Of a DNA stretch of 64,000 nucleotides, positions 21,904 to 32,410 are shown one piece after another (within the stretch, counting starts at the first letter, position 1; the number at the start of each line of letters is the position of its first letter). The translations under genes were made by a program, and so were the position numbers. The stretch comes from Limonium bicolor (lineage: Eukaryota; Streptophyta; Magnoliopsida; Caryophyllales; Plumbaginaceae), in the NCBI GenBank assembly GCA_023374045.1, contig CM041778.1, positions 362,984,831 through 363,048,830 on the forward strand. The letters are read 5' to 3'. The notes below the pieces were generated by a model. It was not told where the DNA came from. It worked only from the letters and a program-made list of their open reading frames with translations, and ran no database searches.

Positions 21904-23111
21904 GGCTCTGTTCGGCATGGCTTTTTTGTGGTTGTTTTGTAGCTGTTTTGGTCTAGTTGTTCTGGCTGGCTATTTTGTGGTATTTTGCTGGTTGTTTTGT
22001 GCTGGTTGTTTTGTGCTGGCTGTTTTGTGGTTGTTTTGAAAACTGTTGTTCGGTAGTGTGGCAGTATCGTCTAGCGTATTTGATACAATTACAAAATTTA
22101 TATTATATTTTAAAATAATTTTTAAAGATGTAAATAAAGAAGCTACTAAAAAATATATAGATTAATATATACATAATTTATAATTAGAAAAACAACAAAG
22201 TTTTTATTACAATAAATAATTATGAAGATTTATATTTAGGTCTATACAAATAACTTCACTATTATCAAACACAATACTATCAATGGATAACAACAATTGT
22301 AGCTATACATGGTTTTATAACACCAAGCTACTTGTTCACATTTGAATAAAAGGAAAATATAATAATTAATTAGTGAACTTTATTAATGTTTACATCATAC
22401 AAAAAAATAGACAATTTAGTTGTTAAAAAATATGACCTATATATTAATATATGTAGATATAATTAAATATTCAGATTTTATACCTTATTTTAACAATATA
22501 GTCAAAAGTAAAACTGATTATTATGTCATTCTTAGTAATCATATACCCCTTCTATCCATAATACAAATATTTTTTTAGTTTTTTATTACAGATTCTCTAA
22601 ATTAAAAAAAATATTAGAATTACTCAAAATAATTTTTAGTATAAGTTTTTAGAAAAACACTACTAGTTTAAAACTATTGTTCTATATTATTGCCATTAAC
22701 TTATAATTTAGTATACCAATCTTTATAAAACAAACTAAAAATAAAAAAGGGAAAACAAACTTTTTTATATATTAATTTATATATTTCAATTTAATTTAAT
22801 TTTTGTGTCAAATTTAATATATAATATAATTTTTAAAATATAATTATAAAATTTGAAAATTTAAATTAATTTATTAAAAAAATAATTTATAAATATTAAT
22901 TAATATTATTAAAATATTCTCACCCCCTTAATTACAGTTTTATGGCCGCCTCTGTTTACGGTATTTATTCTCTTTGCAGCATAAACTACTGGTTGTTTTG
23001 TACTCGTATATTTGTGATTGTTTTGAAAATTGTTGTTCGGCAGTGTGGCGGTTGACATTTTTGTCAAAAATGCCACAGTTGTACCACGAAACACCAACAC
23101 GGAATGGAGCC
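21904..23111. mobile_element. PIF/Harbinger-like non-autonomous DNA element (1.2 kb)
   Basis: The termini are GGCTCTGTTCGGCATGGC and, inverted, GGCTCCATTCCGTGTTGG. The flanks are TAA (21,901-21,903) and TGA (23,112-23,114), consistent with a mutated 3-bp TWA duplication. The interior is strongly AT-rich with no ORF. Tourist-type ends often begin GGCTCTGTTTGG. A 35-bp direct repeat (22,031-22,065 and 23,018-23,052, 32 of 35 identical) lies inside both ends. Confidence 0.55.
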
Positions 23112-23418
23112 TGAGTGGTGCCCGAGTCTGTCTATTAGGATAAGTTCCTTTATTTACTAAATGTCATTAGCATAACTTCTAAAATCTCAATCCAAAATCT
23201 GGCTTCCCACATGCAAAATCGTCGATCTGTATCCCCGTTTTCTGCCCAATCCCAACACCTTCCCTGAAAAATTGGTAATCCATCTTTATACGCTTTCTCC
23301 TTTTATCCTCTGCCTTCTCTTTCGCGTCTCCCACTGCATTCCCTACCCTAGCCTTCTTTTTTGCCTATCCTCTTCCTCTACCTCCTTACTGAAACCCAAA
23401 CTTTACCAATACCCTACC
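23112..23418 (+). other. Pyrimidine-rich leader of the copia 2 env-like gene
   Basis: CT-rich DNA (23,265-23,400) precedes the ATG at 23,419, mirroring the leader of the env-like gene at 17,258. A weak TATA-like TTTATACG lies near 23,285. No ORF. Confidence 0.4.
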
Positions 23419-25263
23419 ATGACATCCAAAACCAATCCCTAACGTCAACCTTCAACTAGGTGTAGCGAACAATCTTGAGCTTCTTCAAGCTCTCATCACC
23501 AACTTGCCACTCTACAAGCTCAACAGACTCCTAGCTCTACCTCCACCTCCAATGTTGTTTCTCCATCCATATCTATGGATGTTAAAACTCTACCAACTGA
23601 AATCAACCATCGGAATCTGGCTCTTGACGTTGAATCTTAGCTCCCATCCACGAATACTGAACCCACACTCCCCTCTCCCGTTCCATTTTCACAAAATTTT
23701 CCAGCATCTCCTGCTCACTCACCTACCCATATCGAGAAATCAACCCGACAGCAAACACCTTTAATCCTCACTCCATACACCATTACCAAATCTTCACTGC
23801 CTAAGTCTTCTCCGTCTCATGACTGAATCCAATTTGAATCTCTATCCACTGGTGTGTTCCTACTGCTAGTTCACCTTCAAAGGAAACCCTCCACTTGAAA
23901 TTCCAAATCCCTTTGTTAACCCTAACCCTAGTACCACAACTACTTCAGCTGGATAATCATCCCTTCCAAAGAAATCCCGTAAATCCAAAGCTGCTACCTC
24001 TCGTCCTCTTGTTTCCACTAGAAGTCTTCACCCTAGAGGCAAAACCGTCCAGCCCGCATCAACATCTACTTCTACCCTCTTTGTCAAAGCCACTCCTCCG
24101 GATGAAATCCTCATCTTCAAAGCTAAAGAGAAAAAGAGATGCACCAACTTGTCCACTCAGGGAGAGTTAGATGAGTTAGATACCGGAATTACTTCGACTA
24201 GAAAGTGACTAAGTCCTAGGTCCGAGTCTCTTCCTCCGCCTTCAAAGCAAGGATTAATAGATATCCACGATGCAATCTATACACTCTTCCTCCAGATGAC
24301 TGTGAAATCTTGAAATCTGGTAAAGGGAAAACTTCTTAATCTCGATTGGTTACAGTCCATGGGGTTTTCCATGTTTGAAGATATGCAGCATTTTCAAAAC
24401 TGGAATCATTGGTTTATCGATATTCAAACCTATATGAAGCTGAGGCGTATGAGTTTTATCTTATCCGAAAAAGAAAATTGATGACGGAAGTCCGTGGTAC
24501 TCCTCTAACTTTGGACTTTAGTACTATTGCTTTCTATCTTGAAATTCCTACCTTTGGCCTAGATCTTTATGACCACACTGGTTTTCCTGACCTAGGATTT
24601 GTAGAAGCTCAAAAGGTCTGTGACTTCTTCTTGACAAACTGTAGAGTAGGTCACTCTGTAGATTGACCGGTTCTATTTAATATATATCAGATGCTTCATA
24701 CTATAGTCATTAAAAATCTGGTGTCTAGGAATGAGGGAAATCAGTTTTTGTGTGTCCCCAAGATCTAGAAATCATGTATTGCCTCATTCACAAAAAGAGA
24801 ATAAATCTACCCCAGCTCATCCTTAACGTTATGGCATCTCTATTTCAACCTCTCGTCATGCTCTTAGATACATTTTCTGGATCCCCGGACTCCTCACCCA
24901 TTGTAATATCAAACTAAATGCCTCCAAAGCAACCCGCATCTTAGACACTAACATTCTCGGTCAGACTCTGTACAACAAGACCACATCCTTCTAGCTCAAA
25001 ATCATTCCCAACCCACCTTTCTCCTTCAAAAGATCACTCCCAACTACTTTAAATCCTTATATCGAGACTAAGTCCTTCTTTAAAAAAGTTCATAATCCTT
25101 AGGATGCCCTAGTTAGTCTGGCAAAGAAGGTAGGCCTGTTGATTGACATTCTGAAGGACATCCATAGCAATACAATGGAATCTTTGAGGGTAGTGTCAAG
25201 CACTTGGTTGAAGAGTTCCAAGAGACTTTCTCAGAGGCGGTCACTGCTGCCAAAAGGAAGGAG
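23419..25263 (+). pseudogene. Copia 2 env-like gene
   Basis: It starts at MTSKTNP (23,419). A long proline/serine-rich N-terminal region with several frame changes follows (23,504-24,180). A folded region then reads LVYRYSNLYEAEAYEFYLIRK (24,405-), LTLDFSTIAFYLEIPTFGLD, LGFVEAQKVCDFFLTNCRVG and FNIYQMLHTIVIKNLVSRNEGNQF, then a block near 24,760-24,850 (INLPQLILNVM-like with a slip). The C-terminal part reads LIDILKDIHSNTMESLRVV near 25,140. These features match plant 'putative transposon' env-like proteins. Stops at about 23,439 and 24,664, among others, disable it. Confidence 0.65.
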
Positions 25264-25363
25264 TGACTCTGGCTGAAGCCAAGGGTGATGTTGGTATGGA
25301 TGGTTGATGCTGCGATTTAGTCCCAATTTCCTTTGTTTTATCCCTTTAGTTGTTAGGGTTTCT

Positions 25364-27115
25364 TGATAAGTGCGAAATACATCTATCTTTAGGGCTATAA
25401 TTCTTCCTATTTTCATAACAATTCTTGTCGTATTTCTCACTTATCGTATGTTTTTCCTTGGATTTATGTTTTGATATGAACTGATACATTTTATGTATCA
25501 AATGCAGCAAAAAGTCTTGGAATCACATAGTTTACTTCATAAGCTTTCCAACGCAACAAACGGCGAGTGAAACGGAGCTAAAACGAAGAATCTAAGCCCA
25601 GTTGAAGATTGCAGAAAAATGAGGAAAAAATACACATGTCCGCGTAGCCCCACGAGGACGCTTATCCGGACATACGTGTCCTCACGCGGACACAAACTAG
25701 GACAACACACGTCTGCATAGCGCCCACGCGGACTCAAACCAGGACAGGTGTGTCCGCATTGCGGACTCAAATTTGGACATCAAACGTCCGCGTAGCCCCC
25801 ACGAGGACAGAAACTCGGACACGTGTAAAGTCTCGCCAGGACATATGTGTCCGTATACGAACAGAAACTCGGACGTCACACATCCGCGTAGCCCCCTATC
25901 CGGACACAAATCCGGACACGTGTAAAGTGCGGCGCCGATTTCCAGATTTCACGCGTTGTAACTTTCGATGCTCTATAAAAACCCACGCTCCTTCAATCTT
26001 CTTCATAAATCCCTTCCTAAATCCAAATTCTCCAGTTTTCTTCTTTTCTCCTAAACCCCTACACCCACACCATCGATCAAGTTCCACATCTCTAAACAAA
26101 GTTACGTTGTTATTTTCCAGATTTCCAGAAGAAGAAGACGATCTGCACAAACCCAGGCTGTGTCCGGATTTGCGTCCGCATTTGTGTCCGCGTGGTCCCA
26201 CACGGACAGGACCAACTTGTGCCTGTTTGTTCGTTATTCTTCGTTCTACCCGTTTGTCATATTTTTGAGGTCGGCATAATCACGGAGACAACCCCGGAAG
26301 CGGAACAACTCTCCCCAAATAGAGTTCTTTCTGTCCTTAACTTTACTCTGTTTTAATGTCTATCCTATTTATGATGTCTGTTTTTATAATTATGTGTGAG
26401 TAATAAACCTAGCCTCCCGGGTTGGGAAGCGAGCCTATTTTATATAATTGTGTTATGTAAACTTTCCACTATAATTTATCTAAGCAGTATTTTGATTCTT
26501 GTCCTTAATGCGCTTTAATCTTCTTGTACAATTATTAAAGTGATATTTGTAGTTCTCTTGTTAAAATGTGTTGCTGAGACAAGGTTCTAGACATAGGAAG
26601 TCAAAACGGGTTAACAACTAGAAGCGTGTCTCGCCTATAGGTTAATCTGTCTCCAATAGGAATTGTTAATAATGCGATTGGTCAAATTGACTTGGGCATA
26701 TTTTGTGGCTTGTTATTTCTGCTAGTCAGGGTTTGTTGTACAAGGACTGGTCAATGAACAAATTAAGATTCCTGAGTTTATTACTAAAGTGGTGAAAGTT
26801 TATATTGACATAATTGGATAAAATAGGTGGGCAGAATAACCCAGGATGCTTCTTTAAAAACAAAAGATTTACAATTTCTATTTCTATTCTGTTTTGATTA
26901 ATTGTTTTTATTATTGTCTTATAAGTTAGCTTTTAATCATACTCTTTCCCTAAAAAATGATAAAACCTGTTTGCTAGAAGTCTCAGTCAATTTACTACAC
27001 TGTCAACTAACCACAGCGAGGTCCCCAAGAGTACGACAACCCCACAAATCCACTATTCCGCAAAACGATAGGTACACTGCCTAAGTTGTAGATGTAGTCA
27101 CATATTTCTCCAACA
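25364..27115 (+). repeat. Solo LTR of a gypsy (Athila-like) element, 1,752 bp
   Basis: It runs TGATAAGTGCG...CTCCAACA and is flanked by TTTCT on both sides (25,359-25,363 and 27,116-27,120), so it is a single LTR left after recombination between two. Its opening TGATAAGT equals that of the Athila LTR at 7,694-9,173 read on the minus strand. It contains a GTCCG-based repeat array at 25,637-25,925 followed by a CTCTATAAAAAC core-promoter-like site at about 25,971. Confidence 0.85.
25637..25925. repeat. GTCCG-based repeat array in the solo LTR
   Basis: Reiterated blocks read ACGTCCGCGTAGCCCC, then CACGAGGAC, CGGACACGTGTAAAGT, with both GTCCG and CGGAC orientations, at spacings of roughly 60-80 bp. 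The array lies shortly upstream of a TATA-like CTATAAAAAC (about 25,971). It differs in sequence from the Athila array but shares the GTCCG core. Confidence 0.75.
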
Positions 27116-27120
27116 TTTCT

Positions 27121-27530
27121 TTACTGTCATTGGATTGAGACAAACTGTTATTGTGTATGGTGTTTTTTAGACTTTGTGTTGTGCTTTACACATTAACACC
27201 CTTCCCTGATGTTGGCAAAAGGGGGAAGCGGTGTATCCCGCAGTTGATTTTTGTGCAGATGACTCGGTTTGGACTAAGAGTGCCTCTTATAGGCCTTGTA
27301 TGGATTCTATTTGTGTTTGAATATTCTCTACATTGGGGTTTGATGTTTTTTACTCTAGCTCACTAGTTTCTCATTTCAGCACTTATCATATTTTTATCTG
27401 CAAAGTTTAAGCGGGAATTGCATTGGCTAGTTTAAGGGGGAACCAAGACAGAGTCGGTTTCCCCATTTTGGTTGTTCTTGTTATATTTTTCAGGTATCAC
27501 CACGGATACACTGAGTTTGACATCATCAGC
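27121..27530 (+). other. Copia 2 region between env-like gene and 3' LTR
   Basis: Non-coding. It contains two upstream purine runs, 27,216-27,228 (CAAAAGGGGGAAG) and 27,434-27,442, of the multi-PPT type. An apparent ORF at 27,151-27,366 has no recognisable similarity. Confidence 0.5.
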
Positions 27531-27543
27531 AAAAAGGAGGAAC
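27531..27543 (+). promoter_or_regulatory. Polypurine tract of copia 2
   Basis: AAAAAGGAGGAAC ends one base before the LTR start at 27,545; likely plus-strand priming site. Confidence 0.8.
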
Positions 27544-27544
27544 T

Positions 27545-28263
27545 TGTTGGAATCTTGTTCTGTAGATGATGACAATCTCAGTAAAAGTATGTCTAGTGAC
27601 CAACTCATTCTTTGAGCTTACAACGACATGGTCAGAGAATAGAGCGACTTCCGTAGTATCACTGAGTACCTCCGCAGACAAAAGCGTGAACATCAGAACG
27701 TGGAGTACAATAATCCCGTTGACTAAGTCTGACATGGAGCAGTTTAGATATATTGTTAGAGCAACTATTTCAATATTTATACAGAAATAAGATCGTGGGT
27801 AAAAGGGATAATGGAGCATCTTCACTCACTTAGTGTAGGATTAGTTTAGTTACTGTGTATTCAAGGACAAGAGTACATCTAGTATCTGTATGTGTTTTCA
27901 TATATTTCAATTTTCACACTAGAGAGAAAACACTACATTACGAGAGATAGCTTTAGAAGTTATAGTTGGTTTTTGTTTGCGCACATAGATAAATCTTTGC
28001 CTATAGAGCCTTGCGCACAAAACTCTTCATACACATCTTTGATCAATATTTTAAAGAGTTACATATAGAAGTTAAAGAGATTCATACTGTCTAGCCCCAA
28101 GTGTAGAAAACTAGGTTATATCCATTTTTTTAGTTTTCAATACAAGTTTTCTATTCTTGTACATCGCGCTTAACATCTTCCGCATTTTATTCAAATCAAT
28201 CAAGAAGGAGTCTCTTTGAATCTAACTGTTCGGAGTCACTCGGTCAGCAACTCGATCATTTCA
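27545..28263 (+). repeat. LTR A: copia 2 3' LTR (719 bp)
   Basis: It runs TGTTGGAATC...GATCATTTCA. It aligns along its length with the LTR at 31,643-32,370, with many substitutions. A polypurine tract on the left makes it a 3' LTR. To its right are TTGGG (28,264-28,268) and minus-strand chromovirus integrase. Confidence 0.9.
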
Positions 28264-28801
28264 TTGGGAACTGTTGTATAACAAAATAGTGCTCCCACGA
28301 GTCCTCAAATTATGGATAATCTTTCCAAAGAATGAGGACTTCCAACTCTGCACCATTGCGTGATCTGACCTGAATAATATCATCAAGGTAGAGGAGGAAT
28401 TCTAGTTCATCTATCAAGTACGGGGAAATAATGGCTTGAACTGCAGCACTAGCAATAGATTTCTTAAGTTGGGATACGTGAATGGTGTGGTGGATCTTAG
28501 CCTCTGGTTGTAGTTTCAACTTATAGGCCACTTAACCTACTCTAGCTTCGATATCAAATGGTCCAAAGAATGATAGATTAATTTGATCTTTTGTTGGCCT
28601 TCAAGGGATCGCCTTCGATAGGGGCAAAGCTTGTGGTGGACCCAGTCTCCAATATCAAAGTTTAACATGTCTTGCTTTGAGACTCTACACATCACCTCAA
28701 AGATTACCGCCATCAAAGATCAAAAGGGAAAAAGGAATCCCAATTGCTGGAAGACCATGCACTTCACCAAACTCAACAGATCATTCTCGCCATAACCAAT
28801 A
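28264..28801 (-). pseudogene. pol: Chromovirus integrase C-terminus and chromodomain (fragment)
   Basis: Minus-strand frames give GDWVHHKLCPYRRRSL near 28,640, FGPFDIEARVG, VAYKLKLQPEAKIHHTIHVSQLKKS (28,450-28,530), then VLILWKDYP and a chromodomain-like FEDSWEHYFVIQQFP ending at 28,265. Chromodomains guide chromovirus integration to heterochromatin. The expected next residues are not to the left but at 31,600-31,642 (see there). Stops near 28,309 and 28,532. The right end is cut by the small copia. Confidence 0.75.
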
Positions 28802-29042
28802 TGGGCAAAACTGAAGACTTATATTTCATTATGCAAAAATAAGTAAATACAAAAGGGTTTAAATTGATAACTAGCTACAACTTCATATCCTAAAATTGTG
28901 GAAATTATCCAACATCTATGCCTAAACTCGGGCAACTAATTACCCCACTAACTCCACTAATACTAAATACTTTAAAAGAATAAATAAAACTCATATATCT
29001 GTTGCTGATAAACATGTAATACTTTAAATTATTTATTCAACA
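28802..29042 (-). repeat. Copia 4 3' LTR (241 bp)
   Basis: On the minus strand it runs TGTTGAATAA...TTGCCCA. It aligns with 30,811-31,060, about 85-90% by eye. Confidence 0.85.
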
Positions 29043-29600
29043 CCACCCCTTGATTCAAAGTTACAAACTGCCAATGGTGATATGAAGAAATCATGCTTTT
29101 CTTGTGGAAGAGCCTTTGTGAAAATGTCTGTAGTCTGTTGATTTCTGCTACAAAACTTCAGAGATATTTTTCCTTCGGCAACCAGCTTTCAAATGAAGTG
29201 ATGTTGAACATCTATATGCTTGATCCTAGCATAAAATGCTAGATTTTTAGCCATAGCAATGGCTGACCTATTATCACAAAACAAATTAGTAGCTTCAGCC
29301 TGCTCAAAATGAAAGTCAACAAGAATTTTTCTCAACCATAAGGTCAATCGCGTAGCTGCGCTTGCTGCTACATATTCAGCCTCTGAAGATGATAAAGCCA
29401 TTGTTTCTTGCTTCTTTGAACTCCATGTTACTGCACCAGAATCAAAACTGAACACATTAGCATAAGTGCTTCTTTTATCATCTACACAACCAGCCCAATC
29501 AATATTAGTGAGTCATTCAATCTGAAATTCGTAGCTTTAGAATACCATATTCCAAAATCTACAGTTCCTGTAATATACCGCATAATCCTTTTGATTTCTC
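29043..29600 (-). pseudogene. pol: Copia 4 RNase H
   Basis: The minus-strand open frame 29,189-29,455 gives AVTWSSKKQETMALSSSEAEYVAA, LFCDNRSAIAMAKN and RIKHIDVQHHFI, the conserved copia RNase H motifs in order. A stop and frame change occur at its upstream end (about 29,460-29,520). The downstream KYI..Q.ADI part is visible but degraded near 29,080-29,180. Confidence 0.85.
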
Positions 29601-30810
29601 CAAAGTGTTACTTTGTAGGATTATGCATAAATCTTGAAACCATGCTAATTGCAAAGGCAATGTCAGACCTATTGTGTGTGAGATAAATCAAACCTTAATC
29701 CATACTTCTATATAGTCTTGGATCAGCATTTCAGTCCTATCTACATGTTGTAGTTTCTCATTTATATTCATTAGTGTGGCTGCCACTTCACTAGTGCATA
29801 TATTGAACCTCTTCAAAAGATCTTCAGCATATTTTTTCTAACATACAAAGATGCCATCATGGGCCTGCTTAGCTTCAAGACCCAAAAAATATTGCAGCAA
29901 GCCAAGCTCTGTCATCTCAAAGGTGTTCATCATACAAGACTTAATGTCATCAACTAAACACTTAGATGACCCCATATAGATAATATCATCAACATAAAGA
30001 CAGTGCACCAGAAAATGATTACCATTCCGCTTGAGATAGAGTGTAGGCTCATTCGCACTTCTTATAAATAAACTCATAAAAAAGGAAGGAATCAATCTTG
30101 TTGTACAATGAACACAGAGCTTGTTTTAGCCCATAAAGAGCCTTCCAGCCTATAACTACTTTTTCACTGCCTTCAAACCTTCAGGTTATGAAATACAAAA
30201 CTTTTCCTCTAAATCACCATTCAAGAAGGTTAATTTAACATCAAATTGATAAACAGACGGCCGAAATTGAGCAGCTAAGGCTAATATAATTCTCATAGTC
30301 TCAAATCTAGCAACGGGGGAAAAATTTTCCTCATAATCCATACCTTGTTGTTGTGAGTATCCCTTTGCAACCAGCCTTGCTTTTTGTTTTTGGACACTTC
30401 CATCTAGATTGTATTTTGTTTTGTAGACCCACTTGAGACCGATCACATTTTTTTCCCTTTGGCAAATCAACTAATTCCCTAGTATTGTTTTTCACAATAG
30501 CAAGCACCTCTACTTTCATTGCATCTTGCCAAACCTGATTTACAGCAGCATCCTCATAAAAAATTAGGTCAAAAACAATTAAAAAACCTACAAGTTTCAA
30601 GTATCTCATTCATAGAACAAAATCTTAAAATAAGTGACTCTGATGAAGGAATTAATGTTGTAGAACGTGAGCTGCCACTACTAGAAAAAATAGATTTACC
30701 TACGGACATTTCCGTGGTGTAGATTGGTTGTTGTTTGAGGGAGTTGTTCCATCTGATTTGATGTCACAATCTATATCAAACGTTACAAGTGTGGGTCCAA
30801 ATTTATATAG
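29601..30810 (-). pseudogene. pol: Copia 4 reverse transcriptase and upstream linker
   Basis: A Ser/Thr-rich linker (30,620-30,720) is followed by DAAVNQVWQDAMKVEVLAI (30,490-30,560), [60 protein letters not shown], and the catalytic LYVDDIIYMGSS (about 29,965-30,000). The active-site aspartates are intact. Breaks occur near 30,470, 30,186 and 30,100, so it is not translatable as one protein. Confidence 0.9.
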
Positions 30811-31060
30811 AGGGTAAAACTGAAGACTTATATTTAACTATACAAAAATGAGCAAATGCAAAAGGGTTTAAATAGATAACTAGCTACAACTTCAGATCCT
30901 AAAATGGTGGAAACTACCCAACATCTATACCTAAAATCAGGCACCTAATTACAGCACTAACTCCACTCATTCCACTAATACTAAATACTTTAAAACAATA
31001 AATAAAACCCATAAATCTATTGCTACTAAACATGTAATACTTTGAATTATTCATTCGACA
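30811..31060 (-). repeat. Copia 4 5' LTR (250 bp)
   Basis: The minus strand runs TGTCGAATAA...TTTACCCT; the expected terminal CA is mutated to CT. No clear tRNA-Met primer site follows it at 30,800. Confidence 0.8.
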
Positions 31061-31642
31061 AGCCATGCATGTGAACGCTCTTGGATATACTAGTTCTAGG
31101 CTTAAACATATAATGATTGAAAGTGCACTTGTAGTTATTCGCACTATGCTATTATCCTACAAACGTGCAAGGGTCCATCTATAATGAAAACACTCCTTAT
31201 ACTCCTCGAAACACAGCCAAATTAACACACGCATAAGCCGGTTGTTTACATTGATAAAATAGGAAAACAATGGAACAATTACATATAGGACTCACGACGT
31301 TGTCTTACCAAATAAGGAAATCAGGTACAACTTGCCAATCTACAAAAGTGACCAAAACACAATATAATCAAGCATGCCCAACTAGGAGTCCTACCCTTTC
31401 TTAAATAACTAAAGTAATGCACAAATATGACAAAGGACACGTACACAATAAACAATACTAGTGCAAAAATATAATAACCCACTACCCAACAACATATCTC
31501 GTGGCCACCTCATATGGCCATGGTCCCTTTTCTATTCCCGTGGGAATAGGTTAGACAAAAACACCCTTGGTCCTCTTTCCTAGCTACTCTCATCATCCTT
31601 CCCCCTAAGAAGCACCACCTTGTCCTCAAGGTGGAAGTTGGG
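31061..31642 (-). pseudogene. Chromovirus pol end and 3' non-coding/LTR part
   Basis: The minus strand from 31,642 reads PNFHLEDKVVLLRGKDDES, the usual end of a chromovirus polyprotein (FHLEDKV). About 540 bp of non-coding sequence follows, probably 3' untranslated region and part of its LTR. This tail should follow directly on the VIQQFP at 28,265, but lies 3.3 kb on the wrong side of it. Confidence 0.65.
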
Positions 31643-32370
31643 TGTTAGAACCTTGTTTTGCAGATGATGAAAATCTCAGTAAAATTCTGTCTGATGACCA
31701 ACTTGCCCTTTAAGCTTACAACAACACGGTCAGAGAACAGAGCGGGTCCCATAGTATCACCGAGTGTCTCCGCAGACAAAAGTGTGTACATCATAACGTA
31801 GAGCACAATCATCTCGTTGACTAAGTCTTACGTAGAGCACTTGAGATATATTGTCCAAGCAACTATTTCTAAAATTATAAAGAAATAGGATCATTGGTAA
31901 AAGGACTCATAGAGTATCTCCACTCACTTAGTGGAGGACATCAGATTAGTTACTTTGTATTTAAGGACAAGAGTACATCTATAATCTTTGTGGGTTGTCA
32001 TATATTTTAGTTTTCACGCTAAAGAGAGAAAACACTACATTCCGAGAGATAGCTTTAGAAGTTCTAGTTGGTTTCTTTTTACGCACATAGATAGATCTTT
32101 GCTTATAAAGCCTTGTGCACAAAACTCTCAATACACATCTTTGATCAATATTTTAGAGAGTTACCTGTAGGAGTTAGACAGATTCATTATGTCTAATCCC
32201 AAGTGTAGAAAACTAGGTTGTAAATTCATCTTTTTTTTAGTTTTCAAAACAAGTCTTCTGATCTTGTACATCGTGCTTAACGTCTTTCATATTTCATTCA
32301 AATCAATCAAGAACGAGTATTTCTGAATCTTACAGTTCAGAACCACTCAGTTAGCACCTCGATCCTTTCA
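31643..32370 (+). repeat. LTR B: copia 3 5' LTR (728 bp)
   Basis: It runs TGTTAGAACC...GATCCTTTCA and aligns end to end with LTR A. It is followed by a primer-binding site and gag, so it is a 5' LTR. It is preceded by TTGGG (31,638-31,642) and the chromovirus tail. Confidence 0.9.
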
Positions 32371-32372
32371 AG

Positions 32373-32385
32373 TGGTATTAGAGTC
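32373..32385 (+). promoter_or_regulatory. Primer-binding site of copia 3
   Basis: TGGTATTAGAGTC differs at two positions from the common initiator tRNA-Met site TGGTATCAGAGC. It starts two bases after the LTR. Confidence 0.75.
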
Positions 32386-32410
32386 TGTGTTAGCTGATAA
32401 ATCTCTTAAG

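Larger units (their letters stand above)
21368..28263 (+). mobile_element. Copia 2: Sirevirus-type element, right part only
   Basis: The visible parts are the RNase H C-terminal half (21,368-21,850), an env-like gene (23,419-25,263), polypurine tracts and a 3' LTR (27,545-28,263). A Harbinger-like element (21,904-23,111) and a solo LTR (25,364-27,115) interrupt it. Upstream pol and the 5' LTR must lie left of the window, because copia 1 is inserted in RNase H. Its LTR belongs to the same family as the LTR at 31,643-32,370. Confidence 0.8.
28802..31060 (-). mobile_element. Copia 4: small minus-strand Ty1/copia element with short LTRs
   Basis: Two direct repeats (28,802-29,042 and 30,811-31,060) bracket reverse transcriptase and RNase H on the minus strand. 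The short LTR size fits the Ale/Retrofit group. Gag, protease and integrase are missing, so the internal region (1.77 kb) is a deletion derivative. The flanks CAATA and AGCCA do not match, so no target duplication is left. Confidence 0.8.

Noticed and set aside
30676..30690. CACTACTAG followed by an A run, like a CACTA terminus.
   Set aside because: On the minus strand it codes for the Ser-rich linker of the copia polyprotein in a consistent frame; no partner end, target duplication or subterminal repeats were found.
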